A stretch of 64,000 bases of DNA from Nipponacmea schrenckii (GCA_030562195.1 JAUJPP010000003.1:45080602-45144601); one strand, 5' to 3'. Numbered from the stretch's first letter, positions 1 to 15,400 are shown. The notes: generated by a model from the sequence alone, not told the origin. Program-made: numbers and translations.

Positions 1-466
1 CAATCCAGAATTATAAAGATCAATCCAAGATAACAAATAAGTTAAATATTCTGGAACAAAATAAATTATTGTTAGTGAATAATGGATAAATATTATGAAT
101 AAGGTACATGTATATATCCGCAACAAGATAGACAATATATAGGTATAGACACAACTTTTGTTTTTGTTAACAACTATTATCAATTATGATACGAACAAAA
201 TAAAATAAAACATAGAATGTATGTTTTAATTTGTGTTAGCAATATATATAGGGCGTGAATCCACTATGGGTAAATAACCAGATAATTTTTAGCTTCCGGG
301 TGAAACAACCAAGGTTTTTTGAACTTGTAAACGGGTGAAACCACCGTCTCCCAAAACATGTTACTCAGAGCTTCACTGTATGCAATCTTCAGACAACTGA
401 CCTATCCTCACTGCAGTTGGATGAGTTGAAATTATTCTCATGTTTATATTGAATTTTTTTTTGTAG
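1..466 (+). other. Region upstream of the first TMF1 coding exon
   Basis: No coding sequence is seen here. A pyrimidine-rich tract followed by TAG ends at 466, directly before the exon that carries the TMF1 start codon. The start codon exon therefore looks like a spliced second exon, and the transcription start and a non-coding first exon lie further left, either in this stretch or outside the window. I could not place a promoter with confidence. Confidence 0.5.
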
Positions 467-488
467 ATATATAGACACCAAGAATAAG

Positions 489-3400
489 ATGAGTTGGTGG
501 AGTGCAGGTTGGACTGATATAGCCTCACAAGCTTCTCAGGCCTTAAAAACAGCTCAGACAAAAATTGATAAAGCATTGGATATTCAAGATGGTGAAGAAA
601 GTGAAGTCAAAACTAGCTCTTCAGGTAATATGTTGATTATTGTAATACTGGTAGAAAAATAGTTATCTTTATATAAGCTTATATTATGTAGGCATAACAT
701 TTACTGGTTGTCAATTGTTCTTTATTGTTTGTAATGTTTTGGCTTTTTGGCAAATGTTCTTATAATTCAAGTATGTAATCCATTGACAATTTCTATTGTG
801 TTTAGTAGTTTTTAAGGCAAAGTTTAGTCTCATTCATCTGTGTTATTTTCTCAAGACTTATCTGGGCTTTTATTTTTCATCTGATTTTGTTAAGTGCTAC
901 ATTGATTGATGGGAAAATTTTAGGTAATGTTTGAGTAAGCTTATACATATTTCTGGTTGTAAAAGTATTTTTTTCATCTTTCTTTTTAAAGGCAAACCTC
1001 AGACTAGATCAAAAGCAAAACAAGAAACTGGAAATGATTTTTGGAATACTTGGATGACATCCACACCAACTACAGATTCCAATGTATCCAGTCATGATGA
1101 CAAAACACCTGATTCAGGTGATACTAAAACAACTGAGAATAGAACATCAACTCGAGAAAGAAAGTCCTCTGAGGAACAGCTGAAAACTAAGCTTAAATTA
1201 TCTCCAAAATTATCAAATAAAGATAAAGATTCCAAAAGTACTGAATCAGATAAATCATCTGGAGGTTGGGGATTCAATTGGGGTCAAAGCCAAGGTGACT
1301 CTTGGAGCTCTTTTGCTTCATCAGAAATATCTCCAAGAAAGGAGAACAAATCTGTTGTTCAGAAATATGAAACAAGAAAGGGCATAAGTACAACTGGAAC
1401 AAAGGTAAAGGAAAAGGAGTCTAAAACAGATTCTGATAGAAATATTATAGGTAAAGAAAGTAATTTAAACACTGGTGATATAGACAACAATGAAAGTGAT
1501 TTAAGTTTAAGAATAGTCAGTGAAAGTGCCGAGCTGACAAAAGACCGAGTTTCTGAAGTTACATTACCTATAAATGTACAAAGTTCCACAGATAATGATC
1601 TATCAGCTTCTCAAAATGTGTTAGGTACATTAGATACTGGTAGTTATTTGGACAATACTTGTGTGGCACAAGTGGTTTCTGAAAGTCTTTCAGACAATAA
1701 AACTGATGAAAATGTTGTAATTGAACCTTCTGATTTCTTAATAGCATCTGATACCACTGTTCTCTCTATGTCTGACTCTGATAAGTCTTTTACTGATAAA
1801 CAAGAGGTTAATTTGCTAGGAAGTGATGACCAAGGTGTAGTTGAAACTGAAAGGAAACAAGATTTAGGAGTTCAGGATTTAATTGATATTGATGATAGTG
1901 ATAAAACTGATTCAAAAAATGAAATGCTTCAAGTGGCTCTAGATGACTCTGAATCCTGTATAGACAATGCTCTTGATTTGGCAACGATTACTGATCAAAG
2001 TGTAAATGTTATAAAGGATGCCCCTTCTATCATATCAACAAATTTAGATGCTATAAAAGTAACTGAGGATTCATCCGCTGAATCAGAAATAACCTCTGTA
2101 GAATGTGATAGTTTGCCGTGTGCAGTATTAGTTGTAGATGATGTTGAAACAGATATTTTGATGGATACAGAGAAAGGTAATATGGACAAAACACCACAAA
2201 TTGATGAGGAAGAAAAGAAGGTAGATATAGATGAAGCCAGTGATAAATTAGATGTCAGTTTAGGAACTAGTACATGTACTTCTGGAGACACCATTACAGA
2301 TGCTCCAGAAGGAATAACTGTAAGTTTAGAAAATGAAAGTTTGGGTGAATCATTTGTGAATGTATCTGGTATGTTAGAAGAGGCCATGGCAGACATGATG
2401 AAATTGGAAGATGGGGCTAGTGAAAATCATGATTCCAATGGAGAAAAGTCAGAAAGTTCTAAAGTTGAATCTGAAATTGATAAAAGTGTAAGTGGACATG
2501 ATAGTAGTGATGATATTGAAACTACAACTTCATCTGATATTGAAATAATCTCTACCCCAACGCCAAATGGGGAATATAAACTGTTTGATTTATCTCCCTT
2601 GAAATTAGCTCTGCAAAAAACTGTTGCACGTGGAACAACATCGCATAATCGTACAGATAGTCAGTCAAGTTCTAGTACATATAGTAAAGCTGGTGAAAGT
2701 GAATCAGCAATAAGTCCAGGACGCGATAGTGTAGATAGGCATGAGCTTGATTCTGGTGATGATTTTGATCATGACCATAGAAGATTATCTCATGATGAAC
2801 AAAGTAAGTATGACATGTACAATTGCAGTTTTTTCAAACAGAGTGTAAGATTTCTGAATTTTTTACATATAAGCTTAGTCATAATTAAATGTCTTTGAGA
2901 GAGCAATATGAAATTGTTTCTGTTTACAAGTGAATATGAATGTACTATTGGCCAATTATTTAAACCAAACATGAAATTTACTTGCTATCTTTTTATGTGA
3001 GCTTACAACTTGTTTTATATTCTGATAGTTTTATTATTTGTAATTGTATTTAAGAGCATCATATACCAGAATTAGCAGTGGTGTCAGAAGAAAGTAATAA
3101 TCCATATCAAACAGAGAAATTATTAAAGGTATGTGAGGGTTGATCATCATCCTGCTTTATGGTTCTTACTTTAAATTATAGTTAGGTTATTAAGCAACAT
3201 GTTCAGATTGTGATTGGTATATATTTTTACTAAACTGGAGTGAAGTAGTGTAATATGGTTTAGTTATTAATAGAGGTATACCGGGGTAGTAAAAATAACA
3301 TATTAAATAATTTCTGCAGATTCACCTAGTAACTTCCCCACTCTTGCAACAATTGTATCAAAATGACTCATTTGAGAATAATAAAAATTGAAACATTGTA

Positions 3401-6400
3401 CAGTATAGTCTGCACAAGCCAACATTCACTGGGACTTGGTCCAAAACTTGCTGACTCTATTCCAAGCCTCTGATAGCTATTTGGACAGATATGGCTGGGG
3501 GAGAGTCAGAAAAACTAGGCACCAAAAACTTGGGATTTTCCTGGAATCCACCAAACTTTGATATATTTGGAAAGTTTTCGTAGTTCAATCATACCAAGAA
3601 TATCAGTCACTCAGTCGCCATTTCAAGTTGCGCACGCATCATCCAAAATTCCGACATTACTGGGTAATAAAATTAAAATACAAGATAATGGTTTGTTTGT
3701 TTCTATCACGTGACCATTTAATGTCAGATTTTTTTAATGTGCATTCAATTTGAGATTGCAACTTAGTGATTGAAATTTAAAATAAAAAAACTTTGACGCA
3801 ACCACAGGTGTGACATGAGTGGTTTAAGGGGATAATGATGGTATGACTGAACTACAATATCATCTTTCCAAATATATTGAGGTTTAGTGGATTCAAGGTT
3901 TGTAAATATCTGTCCAAATATGATTGTCCTTCCCAAACTATTGCAACTCTTCTTAACTTAATAAGTTATTTTCCGCATATAGATCCTGTATAGAAATCAT
4001 TTTTTTGTTATCATAACCTGGTTTCAAATGTAATTTTTAAGGTATAAGAAATGAGTTGGTGTGTCTATTTAGTTTACATTAATCATAGTAATACTTTGTC
4101 ATCTCAACATTAAGCACTGAATTATAAACCTTTTGACATATTCTTTTTATTTCTTATCTTTTTTTATGCAAATTTCAAGGTGTTCTATTTTTAAAAAAAG
4201 AGAAAAAAATTAAATTCTGTTATTTTTCAATATTTCCTCTAGTGTTGTAAGTGTTTGTTTGATTATGCTAAATATTGTTATATTAATATTATTTACATTG
4301 AATTAAAAACAAGGCCAGTGCTTGTTTTCATGTATTTCATAAAGAGAGGGTACAGGCATTTGATTGATATAGAACAACTTTATTTATAAAGGTTAATACT
4401 GCTTTTGATGTGTCTTTTCAAAGCACTGAAAATTGTTATTTTTTTATTAATGAAGGCTCATTATTTATACTTACTAGATCCTCAGAATATTTCCTTTGAC
4501 CTTTGATTATTAAGTGTTTATTTCAACTTATCTTGGGTAATTAGATATCACAATTCTCTGTTCTAAACATAACCCAATTGAAAAGGTTTGAGTTAATCTG
4601 AAAATGTATTCAAAGGTGTTTTCATACACAACTTTACTGTTAATACCCTCCTTTCTAAGATTTTTTCAATAATAAATTTAACATGCCTGCTGGTTTTCAG
4701 ACTGCGACTAAACAAGAGCTGGAAATTGTTAAGGTAATATTCTATACCAACAGTTTTACCTAGAATTGAATTTTCTCTTAATTACTATTTCTTGCTTATT
4801 TAGTTTTGTTTATGAAATAACACTGCCTTTAGTACACCACACCACTACAAAGTAAATATCTTTACTGAGAATGATGATAACATGATAAAATAAATAAGCA
4901 TAAAACATAAGATGTGATTCATTACATAACATCCAAACATACTATAATGTAGTTTTATAATGATAAAAACTTATCCGCACCTTTCCTTCTTTGATGTTTT
5001 AGTACAAGCAAGACACCTATTTAAATTAAATTTATTCGGGGTGTATATTGTAATTGCCCTATCCGTCCTTCGGTTTGTTCACATTTGTTTGTACTCATTC
5101 TATAGGCAACAGTTCTCTATGGATTCTTTTGAATTTTATTTTGTGGGTCAGTGTCATTATGAAGTTGATCCCTATCGATTTTCATGATGATCCGATTATT
5201 TTTAAGTGAAATATGTTGTCTGACTTAGCATTTTGCACTGCATTAGCTGATGCTCATGGACAGTCAACAGTTCTCTATAGATTCTTTTGATTTTCATTTT
5301 GTAGGTTATTGTCATTATGAAGATGATCTCTATTGACTTTTGTTTTGTATTCACTGTATCAGCTATATTGTACAACTCTGCTCAGTCTACAGGCAAAAGT
5401 TATTTAGGCATTCTTTTTAATTTAAGAATATTGATTAAAACACCTGATTGTATAATATACAATCATTAAATGTATATAACAGTAGTATTTTAGAGAAAAT
5501 GTTTTTAAAACTCTTTGAATAAGACTTGATTTGCACAGAATAATTGTTAGTTATATTTATATAGGGTCACTCTGATTGAATTGCAGATCTTTGTAAAAAT
5601 GATCATGAAATCTGTATTTTAATTTGATTGAAAATGCACCAAGTCAATGTAAGATATCATCGAGGTTTGATGTCTTGTGCTGTCTAATAGTTCTGATTAA
5701 TACTATGATTTTGAATTATTTTCTGCTTTAAGTGTTATTCTCCTTATTTCAGCTACAGCTTATATAGATTTTCCAGTAAGGCCTACAGGCTTTTAATTTC
5801 ATTGTACCGGTATATGTGTAATTATGTTATATTTGGTTACAGAAACTAGCAGATACAGCAGAAGTACTGCAAGCTAGAGAAAATAAATTGGTACAGCTCA
5901 GTAAAGAAAATAATGATTTACTTGAAGCCAACAGTATTCTAAGAAGGTATGCAATAGAAAATTTAAAAAATGCATATAATAAACTTTATTACTATAACTG
6001 AAATTTTAGTGAAACTCTGAACTGTATCCTTTGTAAACAAGTATCCCCTCTTACCCAGCTTATATGAATTCCTGGTGGAACTTGAAAACTCAATTATCCT
6101 GGAATTAACTGTGGTATTCCCCTCTATAAAGGCCACTACTCAAAACTGTTGGGCTACTTGTATAGAGTGTTTCGTCCTTTAGAATGCAATGATCATAGAT
6201 CTATTTGTGTGGTGTAGATTTGATTGTGTATTGTATATCTATCTGTGTGTTGTCAATCTGACTGTGTTGTAGATCTGTATGTGTATTGTACACCTCAGTG
6301 AGTAGATCTCAGTGTGTATTGTAGATCAATCTGTGCGTGTTGTAGATCTGTGTGTCATAGATCTGACTGTGTGTTGTAGATCTGACAGTTTGATGTAGAT

Positions 6401-9400
6401 CTGACTGTTTTAGATCTTAGTGTGTTGTAGATCTCACTGTGTGTTGTAGATCTCGCTGTGTGTTGTAGATCTTACTGTGTGTTGTAGATCTGACTCTGTG
6501 TCTCGTAGATCTAAGTGTGCTCTATTTGAATGCATGATAGCTCTCTACTAATTATTTCCATTTAAATTCTGATTCATTCATGTTCGTAATTTTTACTTGA
6601 AACACACTTATGTTACAGTCAATTAGAACAATCTGAATTAGCTCATGAAGCAAAAATGGAAGATGTTGATGCTATAACTGAAGAATTTAAAATGAGAATA
6701 ACAGAAGGTGAACGAAAATTAAATGCTGTGATAAAGGTAAATAATCAGCAATATCATTCTTTCTCTAACCTTGTATCTCCTCAATATCAAGACTACGTGA
6801 TTTAAAGCTTGGTATAATTTTTATGTATCTTTTTATGTAAACTCTTTTTTCTGAATTAGTTATTTGTATCTGTTTTCTCATCTTTGTTAGACATTTAAAC
6901 TATCAGGAATTTTTTTTATCTCAGCTGATCTGTATTAGTCTTTACAACAATGAAAGTTGAGCCTTCAAATCAGCATGTGTCCAGAATAATCCATATTTAA
7001 AGGTTAAATTTGGGACTCGTCTTTTCTTGAAACTCTAAAAAAATATCTAGATCTAAAAATATGAAACCTACTCCTTTAAGTTTTTGTTGTCAAATGTACT
7101 ATTCTTAATATTTATTTATTTATTTGTTTTAAAGGAGAAAGAGAATTTGAAGAAACAGTTAAACAGTGTACAAGATGAACTTCATAAAAAGTAATGTTTT
7201 GATTTAATACTGAGATAGCTACAGTTGAAAACATAAATACATTGGCTTTTCATTTGGAACAATTTGTTTATTAGATTCATTGTGTGTGGATTTAATCTGC
7301 TTCTTTAGACCATAGAATTATCAATTGCTGTCTGTTTCTATTAATTTATTTAATAAACAAACTGTAGAGTTCTAGGTACCAATAACCAGTAAATGTAAAT
7401 AAGTGGGTCTGATATTTTATTTTGACAGTGATTATGATTCTTGATAACTAAAAGCTCAAGCATATGTAAAGTGCGTTTGATAACAGAAAAATGTCATTAC
7501 ACTAGACAGGATTAAAGCCTTTACAACATTTATCAGTAATAATGTCTGCTGTATATATTTGTTGGTGGAATTGTATAATATGAATTATGTATATAAACAA
7601 ATGCGTTTACTTAAAAAATCAAGTAAGAATTCTTCCTCAGTTTAGCTCAAATTTCAAAAACAAAATGTACAATATTTGAGTTTGTGTTTTTATCTTAACT
7701 GTACTTTTTACTTTGTATGACTTATAGAGTAAATGATAGAAGTCAACAGAAATTGATGGAAGAAAAAGATGAACAGATAAAAGAACTATTAGAAGAGGGT
7801 AAGGTTTATAATATTATCTTAATTTCTTTATCAATTAATCAAACTACCTTTCTTTAACCCTAAAAATCTAAAACTACAGTTTAAATTCAGTTTATGGTGA
7901 ATAAGGTGGACAATGGAATAGGAATAGTATATTTGAAAAAATTAAATGATGTTGGAAATTGTATGTACTGTACTGGGCAACCTAGCTCAGAAGATAAGCA
8001 GAGATAACATCATAAAATGATATTTATAGAGATTTATAACCAGATGTTAAGAGATTATTTCTTGCTAAACAATATGTAACATTAATCATATTGTATTTAT
8101 TTACAGGAGAGAAGTTATCTAAACAACAATTACAAAGTAACAATATCATTAAAAAATTACGAGCTAAAGAGAAAGAAAATGATAGTTTAATTACATCACA
8201 AAAGTAAGATTTGTATTTATTAAAAAGTGTTCAGGAATAGGTATATAGTTGTTGTTATTTTTAACAGTCTTTGGTTGATAGTATAAACTTGGCTACAAAA
8301 TGTGATTTATTGCACTAAAAAACTTTAACTATCGAACCAGCAGTACATAATCATTCAATTGAACCAATCAAACTACAGTAATTATCAACAACTACCTAGT
8401 TTGCGTTATGAGCATCTGCTGGATAACATTTATTTGTCACATACAAACCAACAAATTCCCAAAATCTGTACATCAAGGAATACCAGCTCTTTGAGAGAAA
8501 ACATGATTAAATTGTAAATTGGACTAAATAGACAATCCACTTAGACTTGTTCATTACTGACTTGGATGGAAATGGCTGCTGTGTAACCAGTAGTTATAAA
8601 TCTATTATATTCCTTCTAATAGGTCTAAAATAGAGGAAATGAAAAAAGAATTAGAACATTTACGAAAAGTGTGTGATTCTAAAGCTGATTTAGAGAAGAA
8701 ACAAACAGGTAAAAGATATAATATTAGAATAGTTAGAAGTTCTTTGTAGATACACATCTTATTGCTAGCTTTATAAATACTAAGTTTTATAGAGTTTAAA
8801 GTGTCTAAGGATACATGATACAAATAATAAATAATTCTTTCATTATTGAGCAAGTCCTCTAATGGATTACATATACTGTTTATTTGCATGTATAGTGCCA
8901 ATTTATTTACCAATAAAACTGTTTGCTAAACGAGAAGTGAAATTCTTTTAGATATACTAGGGGGTAGATATACTGGGGTGTAGATAGGGGGATGCACATT
9001 AACATGCTTGCACACTGAAGTATATTGCAGATTGATTTTTGATTTTAGATGCCATCAATCAACTGAATTCAGCTGTACAGAAACAAGAAAAAGAACTTCT
9101 GAAATACAAGGTACATGTAAGCAATGTCAAAAAATCTCACTGTGATTTAAATCTTTAACATGAAAAATAACTGAACAGAAATTGAATTGTGTGTTTCCAC
9201 TATAAAGTGTTTGATTCCAAGTCTATCAATAGTTTTATTCTGTGATTGTAGAGTGAAGAAGAGGATCATCAAGAAAAGTTAAGAAGTCTACAGACAGCTT
9301 TAGATAATTCTTATAAGTAAGCTTAAGATTTGCTATGGATGTCATATTCTATTGGGCATTTTATTTAAATGTAATTAGGAGAACTTGTGCTCAATATCTC

Positions 9401-12400
9401 ACTTGTAAAATCTAAGCATATATTAAATTACCAATAAGGTATATATTAAATAAGTACTAAGTGACAATTACTAATTTTTATTGGCCATTTACTAATTCCA
9501 AAAGCAACAAATATAGCAGATATCCTCTAAGTACTTTCTTTTCTTGAGTATGAAGTTTAGTTGCTGATAATACTTTTTAAATCAAAAATTGAATGTTGGA
9601 AGACCAAAGGTCCCATGATTATTTTGTTACATTTGAAATATGTAAATTTTAGAGAAATAGCAGAGTTACATAAAGCTAATGCAGCACAAGATAGTAAAGC
9701 CACTCAGATTGCTCAAAGTTTAGAACAACAGATAAGAGAAGAAGCTCAGTTTACTATGAATAAAGAATTGATGAAAGCAAGAGCAGAAAAAGAGTCACTG
9801 ATCATGCAGGTATGAATTTGATAAATGTCTTGTTACATTGTTTTGTCTCAATCATACCTGAATGAAATAACCATGTCCCTCAGTAGATATCTCATAGACT
9901 CAAGATGTTTATTTGATTGTTTCAAACTTTGTCTTATAAAATATCCAACATTAAAGCCTGTCTCATTTACACTATTGTTCAATATAGTTGATTTTATGAC
10001 AATGGCTATAAATTTAGAGCTCTATGAGGACCACTGCCAAGATTTCATAATATAATCATGATAAAAGGTATACTTTCTCTTCTGTCAACTTATTTTTAAA
10101 AACAAACTTTCAGATGACTTAAAAAAATTGTGCAAAATTAAATTTTAAGTAGGCTTTTTGCACATTTTTTGTTAAAGTTTTTATATTTTGTATTAATTTT
10201 TGTAAACTGTATTACAGATAGAAGACTTCCGTATAAGTATGGCCCGTATTGAAAAAGAACAGAATAGAAAAGAAGATATGTTAAGACAAGAAATCTCAGA
10301 CTTACAATACGTAAGTTCTTGGTTGTTTTTATACCATTTAATGAATATTGTATCAAACTTAAAGAATTTATTTGCAAGGGGTCAAACAAGGGACAAAATA
10401 TTCAGAAAATATCAAGAGCAACAAAATCTTATGTCCTTTGATCTCATAACCTCCTTGGCTGATGAAATACAAACACAATAGGCCCTATTAACAAGTTTGA
10501 TTTTCAATTTTGCCAAGTTCTAGTTCTTTTTATTTTTTTTCAGCAACTTCAAGCAGATGAATTAAGAAATCAAGAATTATCACAAAATGTATCATCAAGT
10601 ATGTTTATAGTCTTCTAGAATATTTTTCTCTTGTCAGAATATAAAACAATAATATTAGTTGGTGATGAATGTTTTTGAATTAAAATGTATATACAACTTC
10701 TATATTTATAGCTACCAGGCCATTATTAAGACAAATAGAAAATTTACAAGCAGCCTATAAATCACAAGCTTCCTCATTTGAAAAAGTCGAAAAAAATCTA
10801 ACAGATAGACTTAGTAAGCCTTCTTTTTATATATTTAATTGAAATCATTACTCATTATCTTAACTGTTCCATCTTTTGTTTGATATTGTTTTATTATGGA
10901 CAATTTATTTGTAATAGGATATCAATTAGTGTTCTGGTTTAAATGTTCTCTTGTATGCATTGATAATACCAAAGGTCTTTATGTTAGAACACATATATTT
11001 ACCTAGAATACAACAAATTCGATCAATCTCAACATTAAACTATAAAACATTGTTGGCTTTTAGTATATAATTATATGGTGTACAGTAACTCCTTGACCAA
11101 CTTGAACATCAGCTTGCTACATTATTGTTAATTAGTGATACAACTGTCATATATAATGGGTTATTTTTAATTCTTCTAATTATTTTCTATTAGATGATAC
11201 ACAGAATCAGTTAGCTATAGCTGTAGAAAAAGAGAGAACAGCAAATGAAAAATTGATGGATATAACAGCGCAAATTACTTCCCTTGAGGCCCAGAATTCT
11301 AGATTAAAACAAGAAAAATCACAACTTGTAGTACAAAGTGGTCTAGATAAATCTAAAATAGAAATGTTAGAAGAATCAAAACAGAAGTAAGAATCTGTCA
11401 TAAAAATAGGAATTTATTTTTTTATTGAAATCTTCAAGTGTTGATATTTAAGGTTTAATTTAATAAACATTAGTCAAAACTTGTTATTCAATAATTTCTA
11501 GTAGTTTTAAGGATAATTACTTAGTTTTATGGATTTATACAGGGATTTTGTTGTATAGTTATGATAACAAATAGCCCACTTATGAAAAGTTTGAGAATTT
11601 AAATGTTACCTCATTTTTAGATCATAATGTGTTCTGTTAAGTTGCTGATAATTTGCATAATATTTGTTATTTTTGTAGTGAAACAGCCCATATTGAAGCT
11701 ATTAGAAATCAGATGTCAAAAGAAATAAGTGAATTAAAACGAGATAAGGTAAAATTGTTATTTTGAAATTTGAATATAATTTCATTTAATATAAGCCAAA
11801 TAGAAATGACTGTGTACATCTATATAATCATATTAGTACATGTATTATGTATATATGGTACTTTATCATTTCCTAGGTATTTTTAGAGAGTCAGATAGAA
11901 ACAGAAAAGAATAAAGTAGAATCAGAGAAGAGAAGATGTGCTGTATTAGATGAACAAATTAAAATACTGGTAAGACATAACTTTGTTTAAGGTCATTATT
12001 GAGACACAGATTATTATATTTTGATACTTTAATCTGAGAAGTTTTGTCATGCTTCCTCTTCCATTATACAGCATTTTTACATTTACCTCGTGCTCACTCT
12101 ACAGGCTACAATTCTTGACGGATTCTTTTGATTTTTGTTTTGTGGGTCATTGTCATTATGAAGATGATCCCTATTGATTTTCGTGATGATCGGATAATTT
12201 TTCACCGAAATATCGTGTCTGACTTAGCCTTTTTCACTCCATTAGCTATAGGGTGAAACTTGTGCTCACTTTACAGGCAACAATTCTTTATGGATTCTTT
12301 TTATTTTTATACGCCCACAAGTAAGTAATGGGCATATATTGAAATCGCCCTGTCAGTCCGTCCATCAGTCAGTGCGTCCGTCTGCGGTCTGTCCGTTCAC

Positions 12401-15400
12401 AATTACCTCATGCTCACTCTACAGCCTACAATTCTTTATGGATTCTTTTGATTTTTATTTTGTGGGTCAGTGTCATTATGAAGATGATCCCTATTGATTT
12501 TCGTAATGATCGGATAATTTTTCACTGAAATATTGCGTCTGACTTGGCCTTTTTCACTCCATTACCTATAGGGTGAAACTCATGCTCACTCTACAGGCAA
12601 CAATTCTTTATGGATTCTTTTGATTTTTATTTTGTGGGTCATTGTCATTATGAAGATGATCCCTATCGATTTTGGTGATGATCGGATAATTTTTCATAGA
12701 AATATCGCGTCTGACTTAGCATTTTTCACTTCATTAGCTACAGGGTGCAACTGTTGCTCAATCTACAAACTACAATTCTTTATAGTTTCTATTGATTTTT
12801 ATTTTGTGGGTCATTGTCATTATGAAGATGATCCCTATTGATTTTCGTGATGATCGGATAATTTTTCACCGAAATATCGTGTCTGACTTAGCCTTTTTCA
12901 CTTCATTAGCTATAGGGTGAAACTCGTGCTCACTCTACAGCCTACAATTCTTTATGGATTCTTTTGTCTAATTTGATATTTATTTTGTGGGACAGTGTCA
13001 TTATGAAGATGATCCCTATTTATTTTCTTGATGATCGGATAATTTTCACCGAAATATCTTGTCTGACTTAGCATTTTTCACTTCATTAGCTATAGGGTGC
13101 AACTCGTGCTCACTTTACAATTCTTTATGGATTCTTTTGATTTTATTTTGTTGGTCAGTGTCATTATGAAATTGATCCCTATTGATTTTCATGATGATCA
13201 TATAATTTTTCAGTGAAATATCGTGACTTAGCTTTTTTCACTCTGTTACCTATAGGTTGCTTTCGTGCTCACTCTACAGGCTACAATTCTCTATTTATTA
13301 TTTTGATTGTTTGTATGTGTGTTGATATCATTTTGAAGATGTGCACTATTAAATTTAATGATTATCTGATAATTTTCTAAGCCTGTTTTATTCATAATCA
13401 ATGCTGCCAGTGGGCGTATATTACCTTGTCTGGCAAGCTATCTTTATTTGAGCAATAAGCATGGGTTTGGTTATGACATACCAGTCTCAAAAGAATAGTT
13501 AAATCATTATGATGGATCAATATGTTTGTGCTATTCAATTTCAAAGTTCTACTCCAACAACTTATACAGCATACTGTACCTTTTTTAAAACATTCATTGC
13601 AGGAAAGAGAAAGACCTAAATCTCGAGGTACACCATCACCTATATCTGTTTCTAGACAAGATAGTGTAGCAAGTTTTACTGATCATCCTCCATTCTTTAC
13701 TTCTTTACATCAAAATCAGGTAATTCACTACTTATCAATATACATTCTATTATTCTTCTGACTCACAACTAGCCAAGAGCCAAGCTAACAAATCTTTATG
13801 AAGTTTTTGGAAATTAGAGTTTTAACAAGTGCCTGCAGTCTTTGGTTTTCCAAAATTCATTAAATTTCACATTAACAGTGCTTACCAAGACTAAATAGAA
13901 ATAAGTATGATAAGTAAGTAAAATGTATGAAGAGAAATGTAATTGTAGGATGAGATATTAGAGAGAAGTTTATATATGACATCACCTAATAATACCAGAT
14001 CAGTATATGAACAGTTACGCCATACAGGAGCTTCAACTTTAATAGAGGGGCTTGAATCACAGTTAAAATTGAAGGAAGGAGAAATAACACAGTTACAGGT
14101 ACATATTTTTTTTTTGATTTGTTGAATTCCGTAACTAACTAAATATAACTAAATATACAACATTATTTATTTTTTTTATTTTTAAATTAAAAAACTTGAA
14201 TATAATTTAACAAGTGGTTGCATAGCAAAATACGCCCACTTTAAAGTATATATCCCTTTAAACACAGGTTGAAACTCCAACAGTATTTGGGCGTATGAAA
14301 ACTGGAAGATAAATTAAAAACTTGTGATAATTCAGTAATATTAAATAAAAAATTTGAATTTTCATCACCCAGGTGATAATTCAATATTTAATCAAAAACT
14401 TTAAAAATTAAACATAAAACTCTATTTGACACTTATTTCCATGTGAAATGAAAATTAACCTTATTCAATAAAATCATTTTTTTTTACTATAATTTGAAAA
14501 TACAAGTTTTTATTTCAAAATTCTTGAATTGTTTTTTTCTGTTTTTTTAATTCAAAATTTAAAAAAAAATGTGTTGTATGAACGCCGTAAATAACAGGAA
14601 TATTAATTAAAATAGACAGTTTTTGAATTCTACTTATATTATGTTATATTTTTAAAGGATCATTAAATTCATTATCAAATTTATATATTGTAGAGTGAAA
14701 TAAGTCAGTTAGAAAGAACTCGTGAATCAATGGCTAAGGAATTAGTTAATTTAACGAATCAAGTTGAAGAGTTAGAAGAAAAGTTGAAAGAATATCCTGA
14801 ATTACTTAACAATTACAAGGTAATATTCTTATATCATAGGACAGTTAAATTAAACATTCATAATAAATAATTACATCAATTTTGGAGTAGATATATATAC
14901 AGAAATAGAAATTATATCAGGACAATTGTATCCTGATATATATACTCCAATTACTAAATACAACTCGAGGAAGAAATAGAAGTCAATTAAATTGATTAAA
15001 TTAATGAACAAAAATAGACAAGGGATGTAACTCCATAAAAAGGGAAATAACTCTCATTTACACCATATTTATTTTATTCTATGTTGTAATGCTATTTAGG
15101 AATTAGATGGTAGATATAATGCTATTCTACAAATGTATGGTGAAAAGGTAGAAGAGACAGAAGAATTGAAATTAGATTTAGCAGATGTTAAAGAAATGTA
15201 TAAACAACAGGTAAACATCTAATCTCATCAAATACTTTGATCTCGGTTATTCTGAAAAGGTGGCAAATATAATTGTAATAACTCTAGTGGGTATCAAAAT
15301 CAGATCAGGCAGCATGAGATGAGTGATTTCAACATTTACTGTCCTGATGAGGGTTGTTTCTTGAACACCAGCAACAATTCCTGTGTTACCAGCTATTTAA

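Noticed and set aside
931..991. Extending the large TMF1 frame to an ATG at 931
   Set aside because: The segment 931-991 is intron with a TTTTTAAAG acceptor at 991; the spliced start at 489 gives the conserved MSWW N terminus.
1092..2396. Minus-strand open frames opposite TMF1 exon 2
   Set aside because: They are mirror frames of a Ser/Asp-rich coding exon; the plus strand has conserved TMF1 content and correct splice phases.
2804..2898. Open frame continuing past TMF1 exon 2
   Set aside because: A GTAAGT donor at 2804 joins in phase to 3055; the run-on is intronic.
6195..6520. CRISPR-like array
   Set aside because: Units are imperfect and contiguous without unique spacers of constant length, and the locus is an animal intron.
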